This document shows positions 36,170 through 44,247 of a stretch of 64,000 nt of DNA, piece after piece. The DNA comes from Roseicyclus mahoneyensis. Its GTDB lineage: Bacteria > Pseudomonadota > Alphaproteobacteria > Rhodobacterales > Rhodobacteraceae. Both the position numbers and the translations under genes were made by a program. Below the pieces are notes generated by a model that was not told where the DNA came from, ran no database searches, and saw nothing but the letters and a program-made list of their open reading frames with translations. How positions within the stretch are numbered: position 1 is the stretch's first letter; every line of letters begins with the position of its first letter. The stretch lies in assembly GCF_003148775.1 (NCBI RefSeq), contig NZ_QGGW01000007.1, positions 153,248-217,247 of the forward strand. Direction: 5' to 3'.

Positions 36170-36678
36170 GCAAGTCCTATTCTCGAACGATCAATCAGCT
36201 TTGCGAGTTCGCTGTCGCGTATAAAGGTCGAGAATGAAGCTGTCCATGGCTCCGCCGCACCAAACCCGGGAGGGACCGATGCGGGATTCATCTTGTGAGT
36301 CCAGCGTGGTAGCCGGCTTGCACGCGAAGACCTGCCCCCTGTTCCGCAGGTCGGGCAGCCGGGAGGTCCACACCCAAGCGCGGTCGCGCCGCGCTCGCCG
36401 ATCCATGGGATCGACCTCGAGATGAGCAAGGATATACCGTGCCGAAAAGGGGGCGCTGTCGCCAGCAGATCTGCAGCGATGCCGCCATCCGGATATGAAC
36501 TTCAGGGCAAGCACTGTGCGCAAGAGCCCTCAGGCCGACGGCCGTCCTCGTCGTGACGCTGTCGCGACAACCAGGTGCACGGCGCATCCGCGACCTTCAG
36601 GGGAAAGCGTGCTCACCGTCGTGCCAACGATGCTCCATCTCACCAAAGAGTTGGAGCCTTTCGCAAACTTCGCATGGG
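36166..36678 (-). other. No intact gene; possible decayed 3' end before rfbF
   Basis: Two overlapping frames on this strand look partly coding: one ends [19 protein letters not shown] and overlaps rfbF by ATGA, the other (36191-36523) contains SRVWCGGAMDSFILDLYTRQ. Neither has a full domain. The ATGA link to rfbF suggests an earlier operon gene that has been truncated and frameshifted. Weak evidence. Confidence 0.35.
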
Positions 36679-37412
36679 TCAGCCTGCCGGGCCGAAGGTA
36701 TCTTGATGCACTTGGCTTAGCGGAACGCCCGAAGACACGAGACAGCGCTGAATGCCGGATTGAACGGCCACCGGGCCACACAGTAGGTAGCGCGCGTTTG
36801 GACCGGCCCCTAGGGCAAGAAGGAAACCTGCGTAAAGACGGCCCTGAAGGTCATCGTCTATGTCCGGTCGGTGGCCTTGGGCTGGCTGTAGAATACACGT
36901 TTGCGCAGCTTCGGGTTGGCTTGCACAAGGCCGTTCACCTCATCGCGGAGAGCGTGGGTCGCACCGTTTCGTGTGCCGTTGAAAAACCAGATATCCCGGT
37001 TTTTCTGGCCGACATTGGCCCAGAGCGCGGAAATCACGGGCGTGAGACCGACACCTGCGCTGACCAACACCAGCTGGCAGTCCCAGCCCGGCGCGACGAA
37101 GTCGCCCGCGCGCCCGCGCGCTGCGATAGCATCGCCCTCGTGGCTATCGTCATGCAGGAACCGCGATACCAGCCCCTTGTCTTTACGCTTTACGCTGATC
37201 CGATAGAAGCGGCGGTCCTGCGGCGGCCCGGACAGGGAATAGGAGCGCTTGGAGGTGCCGTGCTGGCGAGGACCCTGCACTTCGATCAGAAGATGCTGTC
37301 TGACCCTGAACGGGTCTGGCGGGCGGTCATCGACGGGGACCAAGTAGACGGACGTGATGTCCTGTCTCTCGTGCAGCTTCCCCGCAATCCTCAGCTGCCG
37401 CGACAGGTGATC
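36679..37412 (-). pseudogene. Flavin reductase (flavohemoprotein/MOSC-FAD type) remnant
   Basis: Reading down the minus strand gives ITSVYLVPVDDRPPDPF, RSYSLSGPPQDRRFYRISVK and LVLVSAGVGLTPVISALWA, the FAD and NAD(P)H binding motifs of a ferredoxin-NADP reductase-like domain. After SQPKATDRT the frame stops at about 36858, while the following frame continues with YLLCGPVAVQSGIQ and ends TFGPAG at 36679, so there is a frameshift. The upstream end is lost at the junction with a LysR remnant. Non-functional. Confidence 0.75.
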
Positions 37413-37653
37413 TATCCGGAAGTGGCGGCAGATCTGCTTAAGGTCGACCGGATCTTGAACCTGGTCGAGGAGGGCATCGACGTCGCCCTGCGGATCGGTG
37501 ATTTGCCGCCCTCGGACATGATGGCGGTGCGTGACGGCGAAACTGCGCTGCTTTCTCGACTTTGCCCGCGACAGGTTACGGGACTTGCCTGTTCTGCAGG
37601 ATTGGCCGGTTTGGTCGGCCTCCCGACAGGGGGGAGCCGACCATTTTGTGTGA
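37413..37653 (+). pseudogene. LysR-family regulator remnant with internal deletion
   Basis: One frame reads YPEVAADLLKVDRILNLVEE then GIDVALRIGDLPPSDMMAVR, typical of the LysR effector domain. A shifted frame from about 37531 reads VTAKLRCFLDFARDRLRDL, the usual LysR C-terminal helix, to a stop at 37651. About 80-90 residues between them are missing, as is the whole DNA-binding domain. Confidence 0.7.
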
Positions 37654-37685
37654 AGACCACGGAAGGTTTGCCACCGTGACCGCGA

Positions 37686-37988
37686 TTACTTCCGAAAGAA
37701 GGTCATCCCGGCATGCTGCAGCACGTCGGGTTCGACGAATTCACCGTCGGCGGTAAAGCCGCTGTCGTCCCAGTAGTCGATATGCGTGCCAGTGATCTCG
37801 TAGCGGCCTTCGTAGGCGCGTTCCTGATTGCCGCGGGCCTCGACATAGCGGCCGTTGGGAAGCAGTTCGTGCCGGATGCGGTTGTCGGCGGTGACCCACA
37901 GCCCGGAATAGGGGTGCGGGTCGTCACGCCGGGCGAATTCCGCGACGGTGGCCAGAAGGGCGGCGGTAAGCATGGTCGATTTCTCCAT
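37686..37988 (-). CDS. Atu4866-like small protein
   Basis: 100 residues. YSGLWVTADNRIRHELLPNG, YEGRYEITGTHIDYWDD and QHAGMTFFRK match the small beta-barrel family typified by Agrobacterium Atu4866. Function unknown; the fold suggests binding of a small ligand. The ATG at 37988 has GAGG 7 nt upstream; a TTG four codons earlier is less likely. It follows the SDR gene by 8 nt, in an operon divergent from a LysR regulator. Confidence 0.82.
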   Translation of the reverse strand: MEKSTMLTAALLATVAEFARRDDPHPYSGLWVTADNRIRHELLPNGRYVEARGNQERAYEGRYEITGTHIDYWDDSGFTADGEFVEPDVLQHAGMTFFRK

Positions 37989-37996
37989 TGTAAGCC

Positions 37997-38719
37997 TCAA
38001 TTTGCGGATGCGGTGGGGCGGATGGTGATTTCGGTCGTGTCGACGGACGCGGGGGCGTCGATCAGCTGGCCGATGGCACGCGCGACATCGGCGGGTTTCA
38101 GCGCGATGGCGCGGTAACCGCCCATAAGCGCCTGCGTCTCCTCATGGGTGATGGAGGAGGCAAGCTCGCTTTCCACCACGCCGGGATTGACGCAGGTGAC
38201 GCGTATGGCGCTGCTTTCCTGGCGCAACCCGTCCGAGATCGCGCGCACCGCGAATTTGGTGCCGCAATAGACCGCCGCCGTCGGCGAGGCCTGCAGGGCA
38301 CCGATGGAGCCGATGTTGATGATCTGGCCTTCGCCCTGCCGCTCCATGATAGGCAGAACGGCGCCGATCCCCCACAGGACCCCTTTGATGTTCACGTCCA
38401 CCATCCGCTCCCATTCGTCGAATTTGAGGGCGGACATGGGCGACAGGGGCATGACACCGGCATTGTTCACCAGCACGTCGATGCGGCCCCACAGGTTGAG
38501 GGCGGTCTGCGCGAAGTCCTGCATGGAAGCGATGTCGGTCACATCGAGTTGCCATGTGGCGACATCGGCGCCGTTCCAGCGCAACTCTTCGGCGATGGTC
38601 TCCAGCCGGTCCGAGCGGCGTGCGCCCATGAGGATCTTCGCGCCGCGGGCCGCAAGCTCGCGGGCGATGCCTTCGCCGATGCCGCTCGACGCTCCGGTGA
38701 TCAGAATGACCTTGTCCAT
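37997..38719 (-). CDS. SDR family oxidoreductase
   Basis: 240 residues. ILITGASSGIGEGIARELAA is the NAD(P) loop, LVNNAGVMPLSP the NNAG motif and AAVYCGTKFAVRAIS the YxxxK site with an upstream Ser (INIGSIGALQ). Classical short-chain dehydrogenase; substrate unknown. AGGAG lies 7 nt before the ATG. It is transcribed with the Atu4866-like gene and away from a LysR gene that probably controls it. Confidence 0.92.
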   Translation of the reverse strand: MDKVILITGASSGIGEGIARELAARGAKILMGARRSDRLETIAEELRWNGADVATWQLDVTDIASMQDFAQTALNLWGRIDVLVNNAGVMPLSPMSALKFDEWERMVDVNIKGVLWGIGAVLPIMERQGEGQIINIGSIGALQASPTAAVYCGTKFAVRAISDGLRQESSAIRVTCVNPGVVESELASSITHEETQALMGGYRAIALKPADVARAIGQLIDAPASVDTTEITIRPTASAN

Positions 38720-38834
38720 GACGTTCTCCTTTTCAGATTGATCGCACGGAGGAACATGGACCAAGGCGGCTGTAGAGAGTATTGAGCCAGTGCTGGACTG
38801 GATGGTTAGCGCTGCGCGACAACGGAGGTGTTGG

Positions 38835-39719
38835 ATGGACCTGAACCTGCTGCCGCTCTTGCTCGCCGTCGCGGAGGAGCGGAACTTCCGCGCCGCCGCC
38901 GACCGGCTTGGCGTCACGCGGTCCGCTGTCAGCCAGGGGATACGCCGGCTCGAGGATACGGTTGGGGTGCAGCTGGTGATGCGGACGACCCGCGCCGTTC
39001 GCCTGACCGAGGCAGGGGAGCGTTTGGTCGAGAGCCTACGCGCGCCCATGGGGGCGGTTCACGACGCGCTGGAGGTGAACAGCGATGCCCCGAGCGGTCG
39101 GCTGCGGCTTGCGGTCACCTCCATCGCCGAGGAGTTCCTGTCCGGCCCCCTGCTGGCCCGTTTTGCAGAGGCGTATCCCAAGATCATTGTCGATGTGACG
39201 GTGACCGATGAAGAGCTGGATATCGTCGAGCATGGCTATGATGCAGGTGTTCGCCTGGGCGAAGTGATCGAGCAGGATATGATCGCCGTGCCCGTCAGCG
39301 GTCCGCAAAGGGAGGTCGCGGCGGCCTCCCCCGGCTATGTTGCGAAACATGGAGCGCCGGAGCATCCGGGCGATCTTCTGCATCATCGCTGCATCGGCTG
39401 GCGGCCCGGTCCCAACACGGCGCCCTGGCGATGGGAATTCGAGCGAGATGGCCAGCCCTTCGACGTGATGGTCGATCCGCAGCTCACGACCAATGACCTC
39501 CGGCTGATGCTGCGGGTTGCGCTGGCGGGGGGCGGCATCACCTTTGCCCCGCGGGATTGCATGAGGGAGCATTTCGACAGCGGCGCGCTTGTGCCGCTGC
39601 TGACGGACTACCTTCCGCCCTTCGCGGGGTTCTACCTGTATTTCCCGCAGCGCAAGCACATGGCGCCCAAACTGCGGGCGCTGGTCGATCACGTACGCCG
39701 CTGGCGGCTTGCGGATTGA
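38835..39719 (+). CDS. LysR-family transcriptional regulator
   Basis: 294 residues. The N-terminal winged helix NLLPLLLAVAEERNFRAAAD...SAVSQGIRRLEDTVG is followed by an effector domain (IVEHGYDAGVRLGEVIEQDM). CGGAGG lies before the chosen ATG. Divergent from the SDR/Atu4866 operon over 115 bp, so that operon is the likely target. Confidence 0.92.
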   Translation: MDLNLLPLLLAVAEERNFRAAADRLGVTRSAVSQGIRRLEDTVGVQLVMRTTRAVRLTEAGERLVESLRAPMGAVHDALEVNSDAPSGRLRLAVTSIAEEFLSGPLLARFAEAYPKIIVDVTVTDEELDIVEHGYDAGVRLGEVIEQDMIAVPVSGPQREVAAASPGYVAKHGAPEHPGDLLHHRCIGWRPGPNTAPWRWEFERDGQPFDVMVDPQLTTNDLRLMLRVALAGGGITFAPRDCMREHFDSGALVPLLTDYLPPFAGFYLYFPQRKHMAPKLRALVDHVRRWRLAD

Positions 39720-39829
39720 GCGGCGCGGAGACTCTCGGCGCTTGCAGGCGCGGACAGGTCGGCGTAGCCGCCTGACGCTCGCTGTGTCTGGCCGGAACGC
39801 CCGCAGTCGAACAGACGCCGCTTCAGGCG

Positions 39830-40660
39830 TCACATCCAAATGTCCCGCACCCGATCCGCAAAGCTCCGGAAGGGGGTTGGGGGCTGCCCGCTCAGGTGTT
39901 CGACGTGATCCGTTGTGCGAGCTTCCGCGCCCGACCTGATGGCACTGTCCAGGTTCGTCAGAGCCTCGGCATAGTCCAGCGGGAGGCCCTGTGCCAAAAA
40001 GCGGGCCGTCAATTCGGCAGGCTCTAGCGGGATGTGCCGGACCGTCTGGCCGGTCACCGCAGAGAGGATCGCCGCAGTGTCGTCGTAGCCGAGGGATTCC
40101 GGTCCTGTCAGGACGAAATCACGGTTGAGGGGCGTTTGGGTCGTCAGGGCCGCAACGGCAGTGGCGGCGATGTCTTCGGCATCGATGAAGCCGACGCGGC
40201 CGGTGCCCGTGGCGCTGTAGAGGGCGCCTTCCTCCCGGATCGTCGATGCGTGTGGCCCTTCCGAGAAATTTTGCATGAACCACGAGGGGCGGAGGACCGT
40301 CCAATCGTTGGAATTGGTCGCCAACCAGGCGTGAACCTCCCCCATCATGGGGCCACCGGGGTGCAAAAGCGACGAACTGAGCAACACGAAACGCCGCACG
40401 CCCCGCGTCATCGCCGACTCGAGCATGGGTTGCATCACCGCCAGATGATCGGTCCGGTCGGTGGGGGCCACAACGTAAGCCGCCTTGCAGCCGTCGAAGG
40501 CCGTAGCGGTGGTGAGGTCCGACCAATCGAACCGCTTGTCCTGTGCGGAAGCGGGCGCACGGGTGCCGATGACCGTCTCGATCCCTGCCGCTGACAGCCG
40601 CGCCGCAATGCGACGGCCCGTCTTGCCCTTGCCCCCGATGACGAGAATTTTCCCGATCAT
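39830..40660 (-). CDS. NmrA-like NAD(P)-binding protein
   Basis: 276 residues. ILVIGGKGKTGRRIAARLSA is a Rossmann loop; VVAPTDRTDHLAVMQPML, VLLSSSLLHPGG and LRPSWFMQNFSEG are typical of NmrA/ergot-alkaloid-type atypical SDRs, which reduce or sense redox cofactors. The catalytic Tyr of classical SDRs is absent. It overlaps the SnoaL-like gene by 4 nt. Confidence 0.88.
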   Translation of the reverse strand: MIGKILVIGGKGKTGRRIAARLSAAGIETVIGTRAPASAQDKRFDWSDLTTATAFDGCKAAYVVAPTDRTDHLAVMQPMLESAMTRGVRRFVLLSSSLLHPGGPMMGEVHAWLATNSNDWTVLRPSWFMQNFSEGPHASTIREEGALYSATGTGRVGFIDAEDIAATAVAALTTQTPLNRDFVLTGPESLGYDDTAAILSAVTGQTVRHIPLEPAELTARFLAQGLPLDYAEALTNLDSAIRSGAEARTTDHVEHLSGQPPTPFRSFADRVRDIWM

Positions 40661-41100
40661 GCCGGCACCTCTTCCGCATAAGCAGCGGCGGCCGCTTCTC
40701 GTCCGCCGAGTGCCGTCAGGACCACCGTTGGGTTCCAGTAATCGCGGTATCGCATGATGCGCCCGTCGCGCAGGGTCACGACCGAAATGTAGTCCTGATC
40801 GTAGGGGGCACCGGTCCGGACGCCTTTCCCGGTGCAGGAAAACTCAAAAATGATCGTGTCGCCCGCGGCGTGAACGGTGCCCAGAACCATAGGGCCGAAA
40901 TCGATCAGCGGGCCAAGCTTCTGCAGATGGGCGTCCAGCGCCCCGACCCCGTCGAGGCGTTTGGGAAGGCCCTCCGGCGCATAGGGGAATTCGAAGACGA
41001 CATCCTCGTCAAACATGCCCAGCAGGCTGTCCGAAGGCGCGAGCTTTTCGCCAAGCGCGGCACGAAGCAGGTCGGAAAAACTGTCGAACTTGTGGTCCAT
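40657..41100 (-). CDS. SnoaL/NTF2-like protein
   Basis: 147 residues with the cone-shaped NTF2 fold pattern: an N-terminal helix, LLGMFDEDVVFEFPYAPEG, TIIFEFSCTGKGVRTGAPY and ISVVTLRDGRIMRYRDYWNP. Relatives are isomerases, hydrolases or ligand binders. Co-transcribed with the NmrA-like gene and divergent from a TetR regulator, so a stress or small-molecule detoxification role is plausible. Confidence 0.85.
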   Translation of the reverse strand: MDHKFDSFSDLLRAALGEKLAPSDSLLGMFDEDVVFEFPYAPEGLPKRLDGVGALDAHLQKLGPLIDFGPMVLGTVHAAGDTIIFEFSCTGKGVRTGAPYDQDYISVVTLRDGRIMRYRDYWNPTVVLTALGGREAAAAAYAEEVPA

Positions 41101-41110
41101 GGCGGAACCT

Positions 41111-41144
41111 CATATGGATGGAACGTTAGCGTATCGACCATATG
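41111..41144. promoter_or_regulatory. Inverted repeat in the SnoaL/TetR divergent promoter
   Basis: CATATGG (41111-41117) and CCATATG (41138-41144), 20 bp apart. The right arm includes the TetR start codon. A second palindrome, GGAACG-CAAC-CGTTCC (41159-41174), lies just inside the TetR frame. Either could be the operator of the TetR protein. Confidence 0.4.
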
Positions 41145-41780
41145 GGGAGAATTTCGTTGGAACGCAACCGTTCCGTTGAAAAGAGCCGCCGGAAACCCTC
41201 CGGCGCGGCCGTGATGAGCGCCGACCTTACCATCGCGCTCTACCGCGCGTTCTTCGAGGAATGGGCCGAGCGCGGACTGGCCGCAGTCAGCCTGGAACGG
41301 GTTGCGGCGAAAGCCGGTGCCGGTAAGGCCGCGATCTATCGGCGGTTTTCGTCGCGCCAGGAGTTTGCGGCGGCGGCCCTGTCGGAGCTTGGCCTGACCC
41401 TTGCCATGCCCGAGGATCACGGCAGCCTGAACGCCGATGTTCTGGCCTTTCTGATCCGCCTACGGGCCGTGCTGCGCCACCCGGTGATCCGGCGCATCCT
41501 GCCCGATCTGCATGCCGAGGCGGCGCGATCCGCCGAGATGCGGGCCCTGAATGCGCAAGTGGCCGAAGCGCGGCGGGGACAGGGGCAGGTCATTCTCGAC
41601 CGTGCGATTGCGCGGGGTGAACTGGACGGGGCCGTGGATCGCGACCTTGCGCTCGATCTGCTTCCGGCGCCGCTCTACTGGCGCATGGTGGTCTTGGGCC
41701 AGACGCCAACGCGCCGCCAGCTTGCGGTGGAAGCGGCCGCGATCACGGCCGGTTTGCAGGCCCTTGGCGACGGCCGTTGA
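41142..41780 (+). CDS. TetR-family transcriptional regulator
   Basis: 212 residues. The helix-turn-helix is FFEEWAERGLAAVSLERVAA followed by KAGAGKAAIYRRFSSRQEF. The C-terminal domain contains LDLLPAPLYWRMVVLGQTPT, common in one TetR subgroup. It starts 42 bp from the divergent SnoaL-NmrA operon and probably represses it and itself. A later start at residue 25 would leave the GGAACG palindrome in the promoter. Confidence 0.9.
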   Translation: MGRISLERNRSVEKSRRKPSGAAVMSADLTIALYRAFFEEWAERGLAAVSLERVAAKAGAGKAAIYRRFSSRQEFAAAALSELGLTLAMPEDHGSLNADVLAFLIRLRAVLRHPVIRRILPDLHAEAARSAEMRALNAQVAEARRGQGQVILDRAIARGELDGAVDRDLALDLLPAPLYWRMVVLGQTPTRRQLAVEAAAITAGLQALGDGR

Positions 41781-41870
41781 CGCTGGGTGAGGTCTCGGGG
41801 CAGCGCGCCCTGAAAGGCAGTAGTGCCGCAGCAAAAACCAGATTTTTATCCTGAAGATCCCGGCTGGACC

Positions 41871-42206
41871 TTACTGGGGGCATCCGAAGGGCACGAATGT
41901 GCTGGCCATGCCTTCGTTCATCGTCATCAACGTCAGGATGTCGACAAGCCGATATTCCTGCGCCGAGGTGGGACAGATCCGAAGGTATTCGGTGCAGCCG
42001 CCCGCGACGAAGGCCTCGTTCTGCGCAAGAAACGCGGCGCTCAGACCTTTGGCATCGACCTTTCCGACCGCATCGTCGAAGGCGCGGTCATAGAAGGCGC
42101 ATTTCTGTTCTGTCCAGGTCATCCCCTCGAGATCAGCCCCCTGGGCGAGACCTTGGACCGGCAGCAGGGCAGCTGCGGCACAGGGAAGTAGCATGCGCCT
42201 AGTCAT
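41871..42206 (-). CDS. Small secreted cysteine-containing protein
   Basis: 111 residues. The N-terminus MTRRMLLPCAAAALLPVQGL with cleavage near AQG is a signal peptide. The mature part has four cysteines (EQKCAFYD, GGCTEYLRICPTS, FGCPQ), enough for two disulfides in the periplasm. No known family. Its ATG overlaps the stop of the beta-lactamase-like pseudoenzyme by 8 nt, so they are co-translated. It may bind the lactamase-like proteins. Confidence 0.75.
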   Translation of the reverse strand: MTRRMLLPCAAAALLPVQGLAQGADLEGMTWTEQKCAFYDRAFDDAVGKVDAKGLSAAFLAQNEAFVAGGCTEYLRICPTSAQEYRLVDILTLMTMNEGMASTFVPFGCPQ

Positions 42207-43095
42207 GGCTTGTCGCCTCCATCGGTTCTTGGATGTTGTCCGTCGCGATGCGGGCAAGCTCTGCGAAATAGCGATCCTGTGCGCCCGGGGCGCGTGGTGA
42301 ACGCCCGAAATAAACGGCCATAAGCAGTGGTGTGCGATCCGGTGGAAAGATCGCGGCAAGTGCAGAGGTTTCGCCGTAAGCCCCCTGACCCGTCACGTCG
42401 GCCACAATCCACCCCTCGGGCGACCCCGCCCGCAGCCTGGACGCGCCGGTGGTGTTGGAGGTCTTCCAGTCCAGAAGTCGCGCCTTGCCATCTGCGGTCA
42501 GGCCATCGCCCAAAAGAAGCCGCTCGAGGTTCCGGAGCATCTGGCAGGGCGTCGTCGTGCCCCGGATGCTGCCTGGCGTGGCATCGTCGCCTTGCGCTGC
42601 GGTTGCGGCGACCTCAGTCTCCACATCGCCGATGTCCCGCAGGAAACTGGTGAGCCCATCCGATCCGCCGACGACACCCAGCACAAGGCTGGCCGCCGTG
42701 CTGTCGCCGCGGGTCATCATCGCGGCACAAAGGGCGTCCACGGTCATCTTCTGTCCGATCAGCCCTTCCGCTGCGGGAACGTCTCGGTCCAGAACATCGC
42801 GACCTTCGGCGACACGGCGAAGGACTGCGGCGGCCAGCAAGAGGCTGACCGTCCCGTCGAGGTTAATCCGCGCCGTGTCGTTCCATTGGACGCTGCGGGC
42901 GCTTGCCGTATCCAGAAGGGCGACGGAAATGTCGGTTCCCGCCGATATCTCGATCAGCTCGAGGGAAAAGTTCGGGATGATCCCGTCGTCGTAAGTGCGG
43001 GGATACAGGTCCCGAACCGCGTGACCCGATGGTTGTGCAGCAGCGCCCCGCGACAGGGCCGCGGCCATCAGGGCCAGAAAGATCCGTCTTTTCAT
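42199..43095 (-). CDS. Class A beta-lactamase-like pseudoenzyme
   Basis: 298 residues with a signal peptide. It aligns without gaps to the neighbouring beta-lactamase across the key motifs: GALCHAAL pairs with DALCAAMM, FLREIGD with FLRDIGD, and GWHVADRSG with GWIVADVTG. Yet the catalytic residues are replaced: the nucleophile Ser is G81, its Lys is S84, SDN is GDS (130-132), the general-base Glu is A166, and the RSG Arg is V234. The frame is intact and codon use normal, so it is not simply decayed. Hydrolysis is not expected; a binding or sensing role is possible. Confidence 0.8.
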   Translation of the reverse strand: MKRRIFLALMAAALSRGAAAQPSGHAVRDLYPRTYDDGIIPNFSLELIEISAGTDISVALLDTASARSVQWNDTARINLDGTVSLLLAAAVLRRVAEGRDVLDRDVPAAEGLIGQKMTVDALCAAMMTRGDSTAASLVLGVVGGSDGLTSFLRDIGDVETEVAATAAQGDDATPGSIRGTTTPCQMLRNLERLLLGDGLTADGKARLLDWKTSNTTGASRLRAGSPEGWIVADVTGQGAYGETSALAAIFPPDRTPLLMAVYFGRSPRAPGAQDRYFAELARIATDNIQEPMEATSHD

Positions 43096-43170
43096 ATCCC
43101 TTCACCTCGGCGTTCGATGCTTGGTCACGATGCGCGCCCCAAGCGTCGTTTCCTTGCGTACGGGGCGGCC

Positions 43171-44055
43171 TTACCGGCTCGTCACGACCTGCATGACGGC
43201 GTCGGAGAGGGCGATCACGGCGGCGTTGCGGGTGTCGAAGTCGGCCTGCGCGTCCGAGAGGAAGATCGCGATGAAATAGGGCGCCCGATCCGGCGGTGTG
43301 ACCATCGCCACGATGTTGCGGTTGAAATTGCCGCTGCCCGACCTGTCGGCGACATGCCAGCCCTCGGGCGTGCTCGCGCGGATCAGGGCGCCCGTGACGC
43401 CGCCTGCGCTCATCCAGTCGACCAGTTGCGCGCGCGATTGCGGGGACAGGGCGTCGCCCGCGAGCAAGACTTCCATGGTCGAGGCCATCGCCGCGGGCGT
43501 GGTCGTGTCGCGCGGATCGTCCGGGGCGAAGGTGTTCACCTCGGGCTCGCGGCGGTCCAGCCGGCTTACCGGATCGCCGATCTCGCGCAGGAAGGCGGTG
43601 ACGCTCTGCGTGCCGCCGATCCGGTCGATCAGGAGGTTTGTCGCCGTATTGTCGCTCATGTCGAGCGCGGCGTGACACAGGGCGCCCACGCTCATCGTGT
43701 TTCCGACCATCGTTTCGGTGACAGGCGCATAGTCGAGGATATCCGCTGTCTCGATCGCGATCCGTTCCTCAAGGTCTATGTCGCCTGCGTCGACGCGATG
43801 CAGGACGGCGCCGCACAGCATCGTCTTGAACGTGCTGGTCATCAGGAAACGTTCGTCGGCCCGGTAGGTGGCGGACCAATCCGACCCGCTGTCGCGGATC
43901 AGAAGCCCAACGCGCGCATCGAGGTCCTGTTCGATGCGGTCGATGGTTGCGGCAAGGGTCTGCTCGGGGTCCTGCGCAAAGGCAGGGGTGCCAGCCAGCA
44001 ATCCGAGGGCAAGGCCGGCGGCCAGCAGGAGCAGCTTGGCGGAATGGGTCAACAT
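43171..44055 (-). CDS. Class A beta-lactamase
   Basis: 294 residues with a signal peptide (about 27, ending PAFA-Q). The full catalytic set is present: S74-T-F-K77, S134-D-N136, E170-P-E-V-N174 and R238-S-G240 in place of KTG, a variant known from carbenicillin-hydrolysing enzymes. C82 and C127 are placed to form the disulfide seen in some class A enzymes. It hydrolyses beta-lactams in the periplasm; the spectrum cannot be read from sequence. The start was moved 34 codons inward, to an ATG with AAGGA upstream. The AmpR-like gene is divergent. Confidence 0.92.
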   Translation of the reverse strand: MLTHSAKLLLLAAGLALGLLAGTPAFAQDPEQTLAATIDRIEQDLDARVGLLIRDSGSDWSATYRADERFLMTSTFKTMLCGAVLHRVDAGDIDLEERIAIETADILDYAPVTETMVGNTMSVGALCHAALDMSDNTATNLLIDRIGGTQSVTAFLREIGDPVSRLDRREPEVNTFAPDDPRDTTTPAAMASTMEVLLAGDALSPQSRAQLVDWMSAGGVTGALIRASTPEGWHVADRSGSGNFNRNIVAMVTPPDRAPYFIAIFLSDAQADFDTRNAAVIALSDAVMQVVTSR

Positions 44056-44152
44056 GGGGTCATCCTTGTCGGCATCGATGGCGCACGGCTCCGCTCCGCC
44101 GCCTGCACGAGGCGGGGAATGACGCGCGGCCATGATGGGTTGGAACATGCAA

Positions 44153-44168
44153 GACATCAGGTGATGTC
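44153..44168. promoter_or_regulatory. Palindrome between the beta-lactamase and AmpR-like genes
   Basis: GACATCA-GG-TGATGTC, perfect 7-bp arms, 98 bp upstream of the lactamase start and 80 bp from the regulator. Candidate site for the AmpR-like protein, although it is not the classical T-N11-A box. Confidence 0.45.
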
Positions 44169-44247
44169 ACGCCGCACCCCTTAGCCTGCCGCTTTACGGC
44201 CATCAAACGACAAAGTATCACCATCAACATTAGCTGGAGTAATGCCT

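Noticed and set aside
36495..37679. A single 394-codon plus-strand gene
   Set aside because: Only a short part is meaningful (LysR effector fragment); the rest is antisense to the flavin reductase remnant. Treated as two pseudogenes.
39814..39831. GACGCC-GCTTCA-GGCGTC as a terminator after the LysR gene
   Set aside because: Six-pair stem without a T run; such repeats are frequent by chance at this GC content.
42592..44184. A 530-codon plus-strand frame across both beta-lactamase-like genes
   Set aside because: Antisense shadow of two genes with signal peptides and clear homology; no ribosome site or domain.
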